In this document: positions 43,410-54,447 of the stretch, piece after piece
How the letters are laid out: each line of letters starts with the position of its first letter
Numbering within the stretch: position 1 is the first letter of the stretch
Assembly: GCF_032854445.1 (NCBI RefSeq)
Contig: NC_088304.1
Coordinates: forward strand, 10,181,704 to 10,245,703
Direction: 5' to 3'
From: Liolophura sinensis
Lineage: Eukaryota; Mollusca; Polyplacophora; Chitonida; Chitonidae
Length of the DNA: 64,000 nucleotides
Translations under genes and position numbers: made by a program
The notes under the pieces: model-generated
What the model was told of the DNA's origin: nothing
Database searches by the model: none
Seen by the model: the letters and a program-made list of their open reading frames with translations, nothing else

Positions 43410-45059
43410 GCTATGTGAGACTAATTATTTCCCTTCACACTATCATCCCTGCTCTTATTTTGCTCTCAACGCTGTCGTCTTTTTATATTACAAAATTTCT
43501 GTTAGTTGGGTATATCTGGCTAACCATAGTAGAAAATCCTGTCTTACTCATATATTTTTATTCACATGTTGACATGTATAGATATGATGCCCTCTGTTAG
43601 TATTATAATTTCTCTCTCGGTTTTTACGCCAATTAGGGGTAAACTCGGGTCCTAATTCATGATGGAAAGTCTGGTACAAGAGCAACCATTTGATGTAGGA
43701 AAATAATAATCGACACAACAGGAGAGGTAACAACACAAAGGGGCAGTTATTTTACAGATAAGGGTGTCCAATTCATTTATTCCAGGACGAAGTAGTTGGT
43801 ACTCTTGCATTCCTTAAATGGTAATCCTAGTATCACGTGGTTAGGATTATTAAGAACAATGTAAAGTTCAGTGACAGTTCCACGATAAAATCCCAGATGT
43901 TTAATAGACAGTTTAAACTAACCAAACCACATGCCACACGTCATGTATATGCTCCGGCACTTATTACAGTTATAATGTAACAGTAACAGAATAAATGACA
44001 CTCTGTGCCGTGGAAGGAAATGGCTATGTGTATAGGAATCCTTACACACCAAAAATGCCATTGTAAACTTTAATAATGCTGTATTATGATGTAGGAACAT
44101 TCATGGTAAAAGTCCCTTACATGGTTTATTGTAAGCAGCTCGCATTGGACAGCACAACCTGTCAGCTTTGATAATTTATTTAAAAATAATTAAAAGAAAG
44201 AGTTGGGGGAAAGAGTTTTTTCCCCCAGCTTTCAGGCCCTAAAATATTTCATTTGCTCAGTAAGAAACAATATAAAAGCACGCGTTACTACTGTAGCTGA
44301 TTCGGTAAAACTGGCATAATGACGGACCCAAAGCGAGCTTTTGTCAATGGGTCTGACTTACAACAGTATCTAAATCCCCAAATGCTACAAGCTTACAAAT
44401 GCATTCACTTTACTCCTTACCTGTAACTATTTTCATTCAAGACCAGGTCGATAAATACGATTTTGATGTTGATTTACACAAAGGGGGTATGTGGCAGAAA
44501 ATAGTGTAGCAACCAACGTGTGCATGAAGATCATACAAACTAGTCCGCTCCAATAATCAAGTTAAGTATAATAAACCCTTGTCTCAGAGCGAAATGTAAA
44601 TTAATATTGTTCAAGATGTATGAAATGTCACAAAGGAGCAAGTATTTACTCAGAAACAATGTTTTAAACAGATTTTGCCACACTAATCCATAACACTGAT
44701 TTCACAGTAAAAACAAAAAAATGGCGCTGACATACGACATGTTGGGAGGACAATGCCGCATTCGTTGTTATTGTCAGCATTGAATGGACTTGCCACACAT
44801 GTACGAAGTAGAGAAGGTAAGTAGTACAAAATAATTTAAGTTCTAGTCCAGGGGCATTAGTTTACTAGCAACGTTCAAAACGTAAGTTTAACAACAACAA
44901 CGCTGCACTTTAAAGAGGATAAAAGGGTAACAAACATGACTGGAAAATTACTTTATCGAGTACCCCAATGAACATAAGTAATTCACAACAAATACGATGA
45001 CAAATTAAACATTTAAAGAACTTGTATAGCAGTATCATGCAAATGAGCAATTGAGAAAA
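43410..45059. other. No gene seen
   Basis: AT-rich intergenic DNA downstream of the minus-strand GPCR. No recognisable coding or structural RNA signal. Confidence 0.45.
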
Positions 45060-45207
45060 GACAAAATTTCATTTATTTATTTGATTGCTGTTTTACGCCG
45101 TACTCAAGAATATTTCACTTATAAGACGGCGGCCAGCATTATGGTCGGAGGTAACCGGGCAGAGCCCGGGGGAAACCCACGACCATCCGCAGGTTGACAA
45201 ATTTTCA
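45060..45207 (-). mobile_element. 5'-truncated SINE (family A) with 12-bp target duplication
   Basis: The body 45072-45195 is the inverted 3' half of family A, from the (AAAT)n tail to 'CCCACGACCATCCGCAGGTT'. The flanks are GACAAAATTTCA (45060-45071) and GACAAATTTTCA (45196-45207), one mismatch. Truncation with a target duplication is typical of LINE-driven insertion. Confidence 0.88.
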
Positions 45208-45901
45208 AGGGGGAAAAAACACGTGTTAATCATATTTGTGAAAATAAAAAAATACACCTATACTGTTTGCAGCTTGTCCCGTCAGCTTGTCCGCATCATT
45301 TTAGACAAATAAACCATGATACGTGATTCTGAAGTAATTTATCGGATAAGATCTTTCTTAGATTCAATGTCATCTACGATGTCACCTATGTCTATTAACC
45401 GGTTCACACCGAGCCGGATAAAATTGTGAACTGCGTCGGATTGAGATCTGTTCTTGCATCAGGCATAGTCCTCAGTGATGACTGCCAAATATACACCGTT
45501 GCACAACAATTCTGAAAGCCCTGTTTTCATATAAAGGGAGGTTTAGATATGAGATGTTTGCAGTATTCGTACATTTAACGTAGATAATAAATATAACCAA
45601 GTTAATCTCATCTAGCCCTACAGAGTAACAGTTACATAGCGATTCTAACAATCAGGTCACATCTGAAAATGTCCCAAAATTCATGGCGATAGCATCACAG
45701 TCAAGCATTGCACCATATCCTACCGTAAATGACCTCGATTTTCGACCCCCGCCCCCAAGAAGTGCATTTTTGGGAGGCAACTGAATCCTACTGAAATTTA
45801 CATAACTCCAGAAGGACATCATCCTTCGTTCCAACTAAACCTCAAAACACCTTACCATTGTGAAATCCATAAATACATAGAAATCAAAATGTGCAACTTA
45901 G

Positions 45902-47224
45902 TCATGGACGAAATTTTTTATCATTAACCGCAGTCAAATTTCCTCTCAGACGCGAGAAAAAAGTTATTCTTTCCTCATGATCCTCTGCCACGTGGGTGGA
46001 CAAGGAAGATTTTCTATTTCCCCGCACATTCAGTAAGGACGGGAAGAAAAACTGCTGGGAACATCTGGATCGAACCCTGTAGGTCACCGAGAGAGTCTCC
46101 ATTTCCTCCTCGCGGCCACACTTTTTGCGTAACGCGATAGCGAGTTTGAAATACATCATTCGGTACCCCATCTGAACGTCTCGCACTCGAATGGCATAGA
46201 TGATGGGGTCTGCTAGACAGTTACATAGCATCAGGCAGTACAAGTACTGCCCCGTTCGGATTAATCTAGGAAAGTATAACCGAACCGTATTGGGGTCCCG
46301 CTTAACGAGAATCACGAGGGTCACTTGAAAGAGACAAGAAGGCATCCAGCAGAGGATGAAGGTGCACAGGATTAACAACGTCGTCCAAAAGGTTTTCCAG
46401 TTGTTCTTGTCCCTATCGTTGTAAACACCTCGTTTTTTAATCCTCTGAACTTCGCAAAATACGGAAACATATGTAAACAATAAAACGAAGATGCTGACAG
46501 AAGCCACAGCGAATACTAAATATTCTGAATGGTAATCGTTGTGCATGACTGCGTCGCAGTAATTGAAAAAAGGCAGCGCTTTATCGTACGTGCTGAGCCC
46601 GGAGAAGAACATTGAATATCCGCCAAATGATGCCAGAAGCCAACAGAAAAGTATCAAATAGCCAGTGCGACGATTTGTGACGATGCTGGCGTAACGAAGA
46701 GGCTTACATACAGCGATATAGTGGTCCAGACCCATAGCCACCAAGTTAAACAAACACACGAGATGACCGGACACATTAAGAGCAAAGTTGAAGACTAGTG
46801 TACAAGACGAGACGAGTCGATCCTCGGGTATTGAGGAGGCTAGATAAGTGGGTCGTGAAAACGTCCTCAAAACCGTATGCAGGAGAACACTGAATGCAAC
46901 AACGACATCTGCCATTGTTAAACTGGCAGCAAGACGTAGTTGCGTACTTATCTTTCCCGGTACATTTAAAATGGCGACTACCGAGAGTATGTTTAGCAGC
47001 AAAGAGAAAACACTTAGGACGATGGACAGAATGACGTATGGTGGGAGAGATAAATCGACATTCCGTTCTGACTTCGTGCCGTTGATGGTGAAATTCTGTC
47101 CTTCAGTGTAGTTAACATGACCAGTTTCAAAGTCCGCCCCAATGATGTCATACGCCGCCACATCCGTCATCACTCCTGCCACAACGTTCACATCTGGGTC
47201 ACATATCGGCGGAGTGTCAGTCAT
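45902..47224 (-). CDS. Orphan rhodopsin-class G protein-coupled receptor, 440 aa
   Basis: A seven-helix receptor at the plasma membrane; the ligand is unknown. The extracellular N-terminus carries three N-glycosylation sequons (N38, N44, N48). Helices lie at about 62-86, 96-119, 141-165, 188-209, 235-258, 278-306 and 325-345. Family landmarks are LTMAD with Asp106 (2.50), Cys141 at the top of helix 3 with Cys223 in loop 2 for the usual disulfide, CWMP at 292-295 in helix 6, and NCLADPIIY at 335-343 (DPxxY form) in helix 7. The DRY box is DHY at 167-169, so the usual Arg3.50 is His. The C-tail of about 95 residues is Ser/Thr-rich and basic. I chose Met at 47224 because a pyrimidine-rich tract and CCACAG acceptor (ending at 47233) lie just before it. 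The frame stays open to 47266, but that part is probably intron. The TM layout and DPIIY suit the amine/melanocortin/adenosine-like branch; no closer assignment is safe. Confidence 0.93.
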   Translation of the reverse strand: MTDTPPICDPDVNVVAGVMTDVAAYDIIGADFETGHVNYTEGQNFTINGTKSERNVDLSLPPYVILSIVLSVFSLLLNILSVVAILNVPGKISTQLRLAASLTMADVVVAFSVLLHTVLRTFSRPTYLASSIPEDRLVSSCTLVFNFALNVSGHLVCLFNLVAMGLDHYIAVCKPLRYASIVTNRRTGYLILFCWLLASFGGYSMFFSGLSTYDKALPFFNYCDAVMHNDYHSEYLVFAVASVSIFVLLFTYVSVFCEVQRIKKRGVYNDRDKNNWKTFWTTLLILCTFILCWMPSCLFQVTLVILVKRDPNTVRLYFPRLIRTGQYLYCLMLCNCLADPIIYAIRVRDVQMGYRMMYFKLAIALRKKCGREEEMETLSVTYRVRSRCSQQFFFPSLLNVRGNRKSSLSTHVAEDHEERITFFSRLRGNLTAVNDKKFRP

Positions 47225-47272
47225 TCCGAGATCTGTGGATAGAGCGAAACAGAAGTAAAAAAACAAAAACGT
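47225..47272 (-). promoter_or_regulatory. Splice acceptor and polypyrimidine tract 5' of the GPCR
   Basis: On the minus strand, 'TTTTACTTCTGTTTCGCTCT' is followed by ATCCACAG, cutting at 47233/47232. This implies at least one upstream exon, probably 5' UTR, for the receptor. Because the frame has no stop between the acceptor and the Met, an upstream coding exon cannot be excluded. Confidence 0.65.
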
Positions 47273-48495
47273 ACTTTTGATCAGTTTTAATTTTAAACTG
47301 TTAAATTTGAAACCAGTAAAGTCATTGAATGAATAAAACGACTTTTGTGCCTCAGGTATAGTGGTGATAAGGCCAAATGATACCCTAAAACATTATATAT
47401 ATGTTCATAAGGCTCCTGTTAGAGTGAATGCTTATGACTTATTGAAGCCATATGATGGTAAAGTTTCTATTTGAAGTGAAACCTCGCGTACGACAAAATA
47501 ATATACAAAGAGAAACATTTAGTTGCTTTAGTTTTACGTTTCCTGCAAATTTGACTTTTAGTTACGCAGTAGTTCTCGACCCAGCTGACAAGTCCTAATC
47601 TAAGGAAATCGCTTGCTTGAATTTGTTATGCGTTAAATATGCGTTCGGTGTGTAAACACAGGATTTTGAGTCCTTCTAGACCAATAACGTCTAATATGTT
47701 CTGATTAACATTACTTCATTTAAAAAAAAACATAATTCTGCTTCAGCCTTGGTGCTATGGGGCGCGTAATGTTCTACTATTTATGGCAATTACATGGACA
47801 AAAAGAGTAAAACACTGGGTAAATTGACAAGAGGCCGTGTTTCACGTCTTGCTTGTGACCATTTGCCAATTATCTCACTGTCGTGGCTGCTCTGATTTTA
47901 CTTCCTTCCCTGTAAAGCTTTCATTATAGTTACTTTCCAGTGGTTTTCATTATGGCATTAAAGCTTTATGGATTTTGACTTCAGTAATGTAATGGCAGTT
48001 TAAGTTGACTCTGCATGAAAGTATATAAGTGGACTTTCCAACATTTTCTTTCCAAATAAAAACGCATATGGACGTTAGTTTCGAATTTCGTAGTTTGAGT
48101 GAGTACGACACGTATTTAAAAAAAACAACATTTAAACATATACATGGAGGAAATATAAGCGCGAGTTTCAAAGCAATAAGGCTAGCTGTCTTTCTTACTA
48201 TTATCTGCATGCTGACAAAGTATAGTCGTCCTAACAGACATTCGATAACAGTCGTCAACCATAATGGATATTATAAACCCAAGGCCAATTTCCAACAATT
48301 TTCACAACACAAGCCACCGAAAAAACTAAATATATAAAGCAAGAAACTCCTGGAAAATACACATGAATGCAAATCTTCAGCTTATGCACTCCATAAAGTA
48401 CTGAAACGTTTATCTTCACACGGACTTTAATCACTGAAAAAAGAAACCTGAAGGTCATGACATTTCCTATTTATGGTGATTAATAGATATGCAGG
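47273..48495. other. No gene seen; one repeat X fragment
   Basis: This would be the 5' flank or first intron of the GPCR. 47818-47915 is an inverted repeat X fragment ('TGACCATTTGCCAATTATCT', 'ACTGTCGTGGCTGCTCTG'). No exon could be recognised. Confidence 0.5.
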
Positions 48496-48499
48496 ACAT

Positions 48500-48812
48500 C
48501 ATCAATAGAACACCCCCTTCACACTATTGTGATTAACATATATACAAAACTTGCTAAATACGAGCAGTATTTTTTAGATATCACCCGTAACATTTACCTT
48601 AACTTTGATTCTCGTACACAATAAACTAAAAAGTCCTCAGTTTTGTAATTTACAGTAATTATTATGCCACACAGCGCATCAACAATAGAACATTCTCCTC
48701 GTGCTATTGTTCTCTACATGTACACAAAACTTGAGCTCAATAAATGCAGGACTTTTTAAGATACCACCTCTAACATTTACCTTAACTTTGCATTCCCTGT
48801 TATTGGATATAA
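48500..48812. repeat. About 179-bp tandem duplication
   Basis: The unit starting at 48500 ('CATCAATAGAACACCCCC') and the unit starting at 48679 ('CATCAACAATAGAACATTC') share 'ACAAAACTTG', 'CTAACATTTACCTTAACTTT' and flanks. The second is incomplete. Confidence 0.75.
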
Positions 48813-49016
48813 TCAGAAGTCCATTACCTCAAAGTATGCAACTTTCCTATAGTCGGTCTCCACTGCAGATTACATATGTTACGTCATCTGTAGAAGCTCG
48901 TGTACATGGTGGAGTCATATGCCAACCTCTGAGGTGGGAAAAGGGAACTGGATCATAGGAAATCTAATGTAAACTGCTCGTACAAGAACTGGCCATATCT
49001 TGGAACTGACACTCCG

Positions 49017-49636
49017 TATTTCAAAACTACGATTTCACTAATCAGAGTTGCTATGCAGTTAAGATCCCAATGACCATTTTCATATTTCCAAGCAACTCTA
49101 AAAGAATTACTATCAAAGACACTGTTGTCGTTTTACAAAACTCTCCGTTGTCGTAATTTTCAACACAGCAGAGTTCTCCAACTATGCATCAGCCGTTTGA
49201 GAGACATGGCATGGCGGCGCAGATACGTCACAACAATGTGTTAGACATCGAAGGAAAGTGTAAGGTGCCGTGGAGACAAGCTATAGGTAAGTTGCATACT
49301 TCTACTTAATGGACTTATGATATAACATACAAAAAGACATCCGGCGCAAATAGTACAAGTACAGTGACGACAGTGTGATGGCTGGCAAATGCTCACACGT
49401 AACCGGTGAATTGCCTCCTCTTGTCAATTTATCTCAGTTAGGGGTTTTATTGTACAAAACTGTTCATGAATATGCCTAAAAAGACATACCGGAAGTTCCA
49501 GGATGCGCATTTCAGATGCGCATTGATCCATTGAACTTGGTGACCCAATTCAACGTGCTGAATATACAGACCCTAGGTAAGCAGAATTAGACACAATTAC
49601 GACACTCTAAAAAAACGTACAGCACAAGGAGTAAAT
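49017..49636 (+). repeat. First copy of a roughly 600-bp direct duplication, ending at the gap
   Basis: From 'CAAAACTACGATTTCACTAA' to 'CAGCACAAGGAGTAAAT' this is almost the same as 49837-50487 after the gap, apart from small indels (notably around 49195-49225). It includes a repeat X copy at about 49330-49480. Confidence 0.93.
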
Positions 49637-49836
49637 NNNNNNNNNNNNNNNNNNNNNNNNNNNNNNNNNNNNNNNNNNNNNNNNNNNNNNNNNNNNNNNN
49701 NNNNNNNNNNNNNNNNNNNNNNNNNNNNNNNNNNNNNNNNNNNNNNNNNNNNNNNNNNNNNNNNNNNNNNNNNNNNNNNNNNNNNNNNNNNNNNNNNNNN
49801 NNNNNNNNNNNNNNNNNNNNNNNNNNNNNNNNNNNN
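49637..49836. other. Assembly gap, 200 N
   Basis: Exactly 200 unknown bases. A round number suggests a placeholder, so the real distance is unknown. Confidence 0.99.
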
Positions 49837-50487
49837 CAAAACTACGATTTCACTAATCAGAGTTGCTATGCAGTTAAGATCCCAATGACCATTTTCATAT
49901 TTCCAAGCAACTCTAAAAGAATTACTATCAAAGACACTGTTGTCGTTTACAAAACTCTCTGTTGTCGTAATTTCAACACAACAGAGTTTGCAACATTTTC
50001 TCCAACTATGCATTAGCCGTTTCTCAAATGTTTGCTGCGCAATAGAGAGAAAAAAAGTACATGTACAGATACGTCACAACAATGTGTTAGACATCGAAGG
50101 AAAGTGTAAGGTGAGGGGAGACCAGCTATAGGTAAGTTGCATACTTCTACTTAATGGACTTATGATATAACATACAAAAAGACATCCGGCGCAAATAGTA
50201 CAACAAGTACAGCGACGACAGTGTGATGGCTGGCAAATGCTCACACGTAACCGGTGAATTGCCTCCTCTTGTCAATTTACCTCAGTTAGGGGTTTTATTG
50301 TACAAAACTGTTCATGAATATGCCTAAAAAGACATACCGGAAGTTCCAGGATGCGCATTTCAGATGCGCATTGATCCATTGAACTTGGTGACCCAATTCA
50401 ACGTGCTGAATATACAGACCCTAGGTAAGCAGAATTAGACACAATTACGACACTCTAAAAAAAACGTACAGCACAAGGAGTAAATCC
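49837..50487 (+). repeat. Second copy of the roughly 600-bp direct duplication
   Basis: It restarts at the same base as the first copy ('CAAAACTACGATTTC') and carries on past the point where the first copy is cut. It has an extra segment near 49990-50065. It contains a second repeat X copy at about 50170-50320. Confidence 0.93.
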
Positions 50488-50730
50488 AGAGCAGCGACGA
50501 CAATGTGGTAATTGGCAAATGGTCACTCGTAACCAGTGAAATACGGCCTCTTGCCAGTTTATCTCAGGTAGAGTTTTATTCTAACTGTTCATGTAAATGC
50601 ATAAATAGCAGCAAAAATACACACCCCCTAGTACCATGGCTACGCAGAGTTTGGTAAAAAAAATGCAGTGATGTTAATTGCAATTTATTAAACGTCACTG
50701 GTCTAGAATTCCATGACCAGACATAGAGCG
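50463..50730 (+). repeat. Unassigned dispersed repeat X, best copy
   Basis: Ordered blocks are 'ACGTACAGCACAAGGAGTAA', 'GCAGCGACGACAATGTGG', 'ATTGGCAAATGGTCACTCG', 'TAACCAGTGAAATACGGCC', 'GTACCATGGCTACGCAGAG', 'GATGTTAATTGCAATTTATT' and 'AACGTCACTGGTCTAGAATT'. It has no coding capacity and no obvious A/B boxes or poly-A tail. Confidence 0.85.
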
Positions 50731-50738
50731 CCACAAAC

Positions 50739-50883
50739 CAGGTCCCAGTTTCACAAATAGGCGTACGACATTGTTTATCCTACATTTGTCGTACGATGCT
50801 TTGTACCTCACTATTACCATACCGTTATCATATATGTGCGATTATCGTACATGTACGACATCTTTGTGAAACTGACCCCAGAA
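50739..50883. mobile_element. Short inverted-repeat element (about 145 bp)
   Basis: The left end 'GGTCCCAGTTTCACAAA' and right end (reverse complement) 'GGGGTCAGTTTCACAAAGA' are inverted, with 'GTCGTACG'-type words in both arms. It resembles small DNA-transposon derivatives with GGxCCAGTTTCA ends. It sits directly behind a repeat X copy. Confidence 0.6.
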
Positions 50884-50974
50884 GCAGAGTGCCATAGATT
50901 CTGGACACTTTGTCCATATTTACTTATAAGAGACTTATACTCATTGTAAAATTTAAAAACCTATAGGGTGAATA

Positions 50975-51022
50975 CAAAAGACTACATCACGGAGAGTAAA
51001 ACCGGAGTAGAGACGACAGCCA
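50975..51022 (+). repeat. Unassigned dispersed repeat X, 5' fragment
   Basis: 'ACTACATCACGGAGAGTAAA' and 'AGAGACGACAGCCATGAG' match the first 50 bp of the repeat. Confidence 0.55.
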
Positions 51023-51368
51023 TGAGACTGACCTCCAGAATATAGAGGTGGGGAATTGTGAAGTATACATTTCATTACACAACAATAAGATAAATAAATA
51101 ATAAATAAATAAACCTGCACATGCTGAAGTTCCGTGTCTTCGCTGGTTGTGTATAAAAGCTAACTAATGCGCCCCAGATTCTGGCCGTTAGGGCCATTCA
51201 TACCTGCATTAAATGCTTCTAAAAATAGATAATAATTATACGTTGTTGTACATTATAGGGCTGGCGTAGGCTTCTTCATGGCTAGTTGAATGTTTTCTTA
51301 AACGATAAAAGCCCCGTCAAGCGTGCAAACCGTTGGCCTCAGCAATGTTCTACATTCCAAAGAGGACG

Positions 51369-51545
51369 TTAAAATATTCGCAGTGTAAACAGCTCTAGTC
51401 AGGATATTACAGTTTAACACGTTTAGAATATCGTCTATTAAAATATTTGCAGTGTAAATAGCTCGTCAGAATATTATAGTTTAACACGTTTAGAATAGCG
51501 CCTATTAAAATATTCGCAGTGTAAATAGCTCTCTTTAAATGTTGC
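51369..51545. repeat. About 68-bp tandem repeat, 2.5 units
   Basis: Units start at 51369, 51438 and 51505 with 'TTAAAATATTCGCAGTGTAA' and contain 'AGTTTAACACGTTTAGAATA'. Confidence 0.88.
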
Positions 51546-51564
51546 ACATCTGTAGTATACTACT

Positions 51565-51705
51565 ATTCATGCTGGCTTCCTCTACGGTCGTGCATGGAAA
51601 GGTCTTGCATCAACCTACGGATGGTCGTGGGTTTTCCGGGGGCCCTACACGGTTTCTTCTCACCATAATGCTGATGGCCGTCCTATGAGTGAAATATTTT
51701 TGGGT
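51565..51705 (+). mobile_element. SINE (family A) body, 5'- and 3'-truncated
   Basis: 'TTCATGCTGGCTTCCTCTAC', 'GGATGGTCGTGGGTTTTCC' and 'CTCACCATAATGCTGATGGC' are family A; the final tail is missing. Confidence 0.82.
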
Positions 51706-52520
51706 GTTATACTACACTACTACCCAAAAAGTAGGGTATATTCCAGTTGGTGTTGGTATTTCTGGAAACGGAAAAATTGATTGTAGGACCAACCATAAAT
51801 GTGGACCAATTTACATTCAAACTTGTCATTTTCCATACATTTGAATGATTTGAAATCACGACAAAAGCTTGTCCGTATATTGCATTATTGGTAAACTGTT
51901 TTTTTCCTTCTAATCGAAAATATTAGGCATTAATAGTTGTCTCATTTTTATAGAATACCATCTTCTGTTAAAAATATATATATTTTGATGATGTAGTAGG
52001 CGAATTGATAAAATCAAAGATAACTAATATGCTAAGAAAATAAGCCAAAACTTATAATGAAGATCAGCATTTTGAGTGGAGGTTTTTGTATTTTGTTTTG
52101 TGCTTTTGCTGCTTTTTGTCTCTAAATTGGTCTCTGAAACGGGTATCAGCAAAAGACAAGGGATGACGTTATACATGACTTTTGCATGTGTGGAAAACGG
52201 AACCCTTGAGTACACAACTGGAAATTCATTCATGCAGTAGAACTAATGATCCAAGCGTACCTTCCGGTTTTCGTGAGCAATACAACTAGCGTTAATATTG
52301 GAAACTCGTTGCAAGACTGTGTTTCCATGACAACCAATCACAACAAGGCACAGATTAAGCTGAATTGAGATACACCCTAAGCGACGATGGCCACTAGCCG
52401 GTTGTTAAAAACTGTAGTAAAAGTTAAGCCAGGCTTTAATCTTAATGCCTATGGGCCTCCTATACAAAGCTAATGGATCGACGCTAGTCCAGACTAAAGC
52501 TACTGCAGGCTAACTGCTAT
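51706..52520. other. No gene seen
   Basis: AT-rich spacer with no recognised coding sequence or repeat. Confidence 0.4.
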
Positions 52521-52527
52521 ATAACTA

Positions 52528-52650
52528 AAGACGTACAGTATAGAGAGTAAAACCAGAAAAGTGACGGCAGTGTGATAGCTGGCAAATGGTCAAACGTAAC
52601 CAGTGAAATACCGCCTCTTATCAATTTACCTCAGTCAGGATTTAAGTCAA
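52528..52650 (+). repeat. Unassigned dispersed repeat X, 5' half
   Basis: 'GACGTACAGTATAGAGAGTA', 'GACGGCAGTGTGATAGCTGG', 'CGTAACCAGTGAAATACCGC' and 'CAATTTACCTCAGTCAGG'. Confidence 0.8.
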
Positions 52651-53640
52651 GTGCATAACCATCACCCGTTTTGGTATTACATATGAAGAAGGCGAGCAAA
52701 GACTATAAATCTATCAAACTATCAAGGACTATGTTAAACTTGCCCGTTTAAAGGAGAAGAAAATTTAAATATCAAACAAATACCATTGAAAAGAGTATGC
52801 ATTTCCTCGCAGGTGCAGGCCATAAAAACATTTCTAATATGTACCCCAAATTGATAAATTATAAATAAAAGTCAGTGCCAAACTGAGATCTAGTCCTGAA
52901 ATCTTCTGTGTTAGGAGGAGAATTGCCATCGGAAACCACCGAAGTGCAGTTCGTACATTTCCGGTAGAATTACCTTCTTCCCAGAAGGTAGCGAACAGTG
53001 CAGTTCGTTTTCCGCTTGACGATCGGGAAACCGGGATGTTGAACAAGCCGGCAGTTTTAACGACTCTCATAGCCTGAGAGGCAACACACCCCCAGCATAA
53101 ATTACAGGGTGTTAAAGATGGAGGACGCCATGGACTCAGCGGTTTATGCCAGCTTGGCCGTTTTTAGGCTTCACGTGCATGGTGAAGAAAAATCGCAAAA
53201 TTATGCAGCAGGCACCACCAGATAGAAAAAGATAGTGCTCTTTTCAGCCTATAGTGTCATTGTTTGAAGGTTTCTTCTCCTTTAACGGAATGGACGAGTG
53301 TATTTATAAAACACAATGCCGCTTTTGTTGACAAAAATCTGTATTCCTAACATACCTCCAAGAACTTTAGAACTTAAAGCAATGGCGAGAAATGTGCTCA
53401 AATTAACAATCTATATAAAATTGGCGTCCTCTTCATGGACGTTGGGACTATTCCATTTCGGTAAAAAAAATAGGAGGAGGGAGCTGGGTTGAGCTGTCAG
53501 AACGTCTGTTTTCTTCAAAATTTGACAGCTCACATGTTTTTAGCACAAAGGCAAAATGAATTTACACGTAATTGGTCAGGCAGTAAACCGTACAGGTGAA
53601 TTATTTACCGTCACCGACGGTCACGTATTCCATGTACAAG
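52651..53640. other. No gene seen
   Basis: A short frame starting 'ATGGAGGACGCCATGG' at 53119 encodes about 35 residues without a recognisable motif or splice context. Confidence 0.4.
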
Positions 53641-53649
53641 ATATAAAGA

Positions 53650-53985
53650 GGTGGCATCAAATAACAAGCATCTAGGTACTATATCTGTAGAAGCGCATCA
53701 TGGGCAACGATGCGTTGTTTCGACGTTCTCTACTTGTATTACTTGTATACTTGCATTAGGAAAACCTCCAAAAGCGACGGATTACATCCAAGCGATGGGA
53801 GTGAACAGCTTGCGCTCGATGATGGCAGGCATCTCCCGTGCTGCAGGACTCAGTCAGCGGTACACAAATCACTGTTTCCGCGCCACTGCACCAACTGTTC
53901 TGAGCCTCGCTGGTGTAGGAATACAGGGAAAATGTCCGTAACTGACCACCGGAACGAGTCCAACCCGAGGAGTTACCTATAGCTA
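53650..53985 (+). pseudogene. Tyrosine recombinase remnant, Crypton-like
   Basis: The frame from 53651 contains AMGVNSLRSMMAGISRAAGL, then RYTNHCFRATAPTVLSLAG, where H-x-x-R is the catalytic box of tyrosine recombinases in the Crypton/DUF3504 group. A frameshift at about 53930 moves the end, TDHRNESNPRSYL, into another frame. That piece carries the second His box and the candidate nucleophilic Tyr. Upstream, pieces such as NDALFRR lie in yet other frames. Only the C-terminal catalytic third is left and it is disrupted. The Crypton assignment rests on the motif pattern, and a host gene derived from such an element is the alternative. Confidence 0.65.
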
Positions 53986-54059
53986 GGGGCCGTTTGAAGA
54001 ACAACAAAGAAGTTGTAGTCCTTGGGCCGTCTGATGAACAACAAAAAATGTTGTAGGCC

Positions 54060-54180
54060 TGGGGCCGGTTTCATGAAGCTTACTTAGTGTTAGCCCTTAG
54101 CTAAGTGCACTTTATTTCTGTACAACATACGTTGCCATTGTAGTTTAGTGCTTACTTAGCCAAGTAAGCACTCGGCTCCA
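54060..54180. mobile_element. Short inverted-repeat element (about 120 bp)
   Basis: 'GGGGCCGGTTTCATGAAGC' with 'TTACTTAGTG' on the left and 'TGCTTACTTAGCCAAGTAAG' with 'CACTCGGCTCC' on the right. The ends are similar in kind to the element at 50739-50883. Confidence 0.45.
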
Positions 54181-54235
54181 CATGGTCATCAAATTCTCGG
54201 CAACGCTACCATCCTAGGTAGCACCTTTCATTTAA

Positions 54236-54300
54236 TTGTTGTCATATAACATATGAAAAATTGTTAAGAACGACGTTAAACCCCAAGCACTCATTTACTC
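54236..54300 (+). mobile_element. SINE 3' tail fragment (shared B/C tail)
   Basis: 'TATGAAAAATTGTTAAGAAC' and 'GACGTTAAACCCCAAGCACT'. Confidence 0.7.
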
Positions 54301-54359
54301 AACCTTTCATTTAAGCGTCACCTGAATCTACAAGTTTCTCCACGAAATAAATCGTTCGC

Positions 54360-54447
54360 TTCTTCCACCAAAGACAGTATATAAAGTATGAAAATATGAC
54401 GGAATCATGCAAAGAGAAGCAGTCAACAGTTTTCAGTTGTGTTGGAA
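54360..54447 (-). repeat. Inverted fragment of the Penelope-like 3' repeat
   Basis: 'ATGCAAAGAGAAGCAGTCAA' and 'CAGTTTTCAG' are the reverse complement of the blocks at 62748-62770 and 35868-35900. Confidence 0.65.

Noticed and set aside
49597-50013. Open frame across the assembly gap
   Set aside because: It is kept open only by the unknown bases.
53119-53230. Short open frame starting with a good Kozak context
   Set aside because: About 35 residues, no motif, no donor or acceptor that would link it to another exon.
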